Assembly (NCBI GenBank): GCA_030596145.1
Contig: JAUVKS010000023.1
Coordinates: forward strand, 1 to 14,581
Direction: 5' to 3'
Source of the DNA: Pseudomonadota bacterium
GTDB lineage: Bacteria; Desulfobacterota; Syntrophia; Syntrophales; JADFWA01
DNA length: 14,581 nucleotides
The notes under the pieces are model-generated. The model was not told where the DNA came from and did no database searches. It was given only the letters and a program-made list of their open reading frames with translations. Below are positions 13,461 through 14,581 of the stretch, one piece after another; the first letter of the stretch is position 1; each line of letters starts with the position of its first letter. The position numbers and the translations under genes are program-made.

Positions 13461-13503
13461 GCGGGACAGGGGAGGTACTCCACAGGAGACTCCCCTGTCC
13501 CGC
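13461..13503. promoter_or_regulatory. Long perfect hairpin between the TonB receptor and cobO
   Basis: GCGGGACAGGGGAG (13461-13474) and CTCCCCTGTCCCGC (13490-13503) form a perfect 14-base stem, and the loop holds an inner CTCC-ACA-GGAG stem. It begins 6 bases past the receptor stop. No T tract follows on the minus strand (CCTTCCTGATG), so it looks like an intercistronic mRNA-stabilising or attenuating hairpin rather than a full terminator. The plus-strand side has a weak AAGTTTTAAAAAT tail. Confidence 0.6.
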
Positions 13504-13508
13504 AAGTT

Positions 13509-14581
13509 TTAAAAATCATATCTCAGACCAAGGAAGAACATTCTTCCCGGCATGGAATAGCCTTTAACGTAGGCATAATCCTCGTCAAAAAGGTTTTGAA
13601 TCTCCCCTTTTATCGTGATTCCCCCATATTTCTCACTAGTTATAATTTTTTTACTGATAGTAAAATTGGCTACAGTGAAACCACCCTTTTCTATTACAGC
13701 GGTTGGCCATCCACCTTCCCAATCATCAATCTTCTGTTTTCCGGTATAGGCAAGGTTCAGATTGGTGGAGAAACCGTTAAAATCAGAGATTGTGATACCG
13801 TAGGATACTTGGAGATCCGATGTGTACTTAAGGTCTTCACCCGTTTCTTTGTCTTTGTATTTAGTGAGATAGACAACACTGACATAGGGCTTTACCTGAT
13901 AATCCCAAGAAAAGAGGGAACCCACATCATACGAGAGCTCTCCTTCAACACCCTCCATTTCAGCTTTTCCAATGTTTTTCCATGAGATGTCGCCACCTGG
14001 TGTCGTGTAAGACTCAATTTTATCTTTGAAATCGGTATGGAAACAGGTGAGGGAAGCGTTGAAAGAGGCATAGGAAAGATCCAGACCCCCTTCATAGGTC
14101 TCGCTTTGTTCGGGGTCCAAATTGGGGTTGCCCACATAATGCGTTCCCCAAATAGAAAAATCCCCAGCCAGCTGCTTGGCGGAAGGCATCTTGAATGCCT
14201 CCCCGCAGTTGGCCCTCAGTTTTAGCCAGTCTGTGATGAGATAGGCCGCGCCAACTCGGGGGGAGACGTGATCATCACTCTCTTTTTTCCCATAACCTTT
14301 CATATCTACGTCATATTCGTCATATCTCACGCCGCCGGTAATTATTAACTTCTGATCAAAAAGTCTGGTTTTGGCCAGAAGGAAACCGGCGGGATTATCA
14401 TATTCAGCATCTTTCGGGTCCCATGTGGTCTCGATTTTGTAATTAACCCAGTCAAAACCGGCGGTAACAAGCAAATATTCCTGATCGTAAGATACCTGTG
14501 CCTGAGCCCCTTTCTGGTCAGTCTTCTGTTCCGATGGAACACCATCGTCCCAGCCGTCAGGATTGCTCCCGGTGGGATCAA
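13509..14581 (-). CDS. TonB-dependent outer-membrane receptor, C-terminal part (probable corrinoid receptor, BtuB-like)
   Basis: The C-terminal 356 residues of a TonB-dependent receptor beta-barrel, open to the right edge. The sequence shows alternating amphipathic strands, VSPRVGAAYLITDWLKLRAN, the family stretch GEAFKMPSAKQLAG then NPNLDPEQSETYEGGLDLSY, and KGEIQNLFDEDYAYVKGYSM. It ends with an aromatic outer-membrane insertion signal (FFLGLRYDF). The first residues in the window read DPTGSNPDGWDDGV, an extracellular-loop type sequence. The plug domain, TonB box and any upstream riboswitch lie outside the window. Corrinoid specificity is inferred from the cobO and btuF-cbiZ neighbours; a siderophore receptor cannot be excluded from this part alone. 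Confidence 0.9.
   Translation of the reverse strand, partial: DPTGSNPDGWDDGVPSEQKTDQKGAQAQVSYDQEYLLVTAGFDWVNYKIETTWDPKDAEYDNPAGFLLAKTRLFDQKLIITGGVRYDEYDVDMKGYGKKESDDHVSPRVGAAYLITDWLKLRANCGEAFKMPSAKQLAGDFSIWGTHYVGNPNLDPEQSETYEGGLDLSYASFNASLTCFHTDFKDKIESYTTPGGDISWKNIGKAEMEGVEGELSYDVGSLFSWDYQVKPYVSVVYLTKYKDKETGEDLKYTSDLQVSYGITISDFNGFSTNLNLAYTGKQKIDDWEGGWPTAVIEKGGFTVANFTISKKIITSEKYGGITIKGEIQNLFDEDYAYVKGYSMPGRMFFLGLRYDF

Noticed and set aside
14345..14581. Minus-strand frame MIPPGAILTAGTMVFHRNRR at the right edge
   Set aside because: It lies in another frame of the TonB receptor gene, whose own frame stays open to the window edge.

Overview
The window looks like chromosome from a Gram-negative, probably anaerobic bacterium of the Desulfobacterota ('deltaproteobacterial') type. 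This is inferred from the tRNA/ribosomal gene order, a C-terminal TonB-receptor beta-barrel, a bactofilin, a MEMO/AMMECR1 fusion and rich corrinoid-salvage content. No single gene fixes the taxon. Nearly all genes lie on the minus strand; the two exceptions are at 7191-8126 and 8250-8444.

Region 1 (1-2425) is the translation/transcription block, read right to left: a near-consensus promoter, tRNA-Thr(TGT), tRNA-Tyr(GTA), tRNA-Gly(TCC), tRNA-Thr(GGT), rpmG, tRNA-Trp(CCA), secE, nusG, rplK and the start of rplA. This is the classic thrU-tyrU-glyT-thrT order, but the elongation factor Tu gene usually found after thrT is absent.

Region 2 (2478-4512) holds an apparently exported MEMO-AMMECR1 fusion protein and a bactofilin.

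Region 3 (4738-6948) is a two-gene operon, cbiB-cobD, with overlapping stop and start codons and its own promoter. It makes the aminopropanol phosphate arm of cobalamin and attaches it to cobyric acid. Divergent from it is a PAS-LuxR regulator (7191-8126), followed by a small unknown gene (8250-8444).

Region 4 (8445-9260) has no recognisable protein gene. It holds a MITE-like palindromic element, a second inverted repeat, and a complete cobalamin riboswitch with its own promoter and terminator on the minus strand. No gene follows the riboswitch in its own direction until cbiB, 2.2 kb away, beyond two genes on the opposite strand.

Region 5 (9261-14581) is a minus-strand corrinoid uptake/salvage operon: a TonB-dependent receptor (partial), cobO, a fusion of a BtuF-like binding protein with CbiZ, a stand-alone asparagine-synthetase-like amidoligase with a C-terminal zinc ribbon, and a Dph6-like ATP pyrophosphatase. 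Together with cbiB and cobD this outlines a route: bring a corrinoid across the outer membrane, bind it, clip off its side chain (CbiZ), adenosylate it (CobO) and rebuild the nucleotide loop (CbiB, CobD). BtuC/BtuD and CobU/CobS/CobT are not in the window.

The most unusual items are the orphan riboswitch, the exported BtuF-CbiZ fusion with a cysteine-rich tail, and the pair of ATP-dependent amidoligase-like genes embedded in the corrinoid operon.
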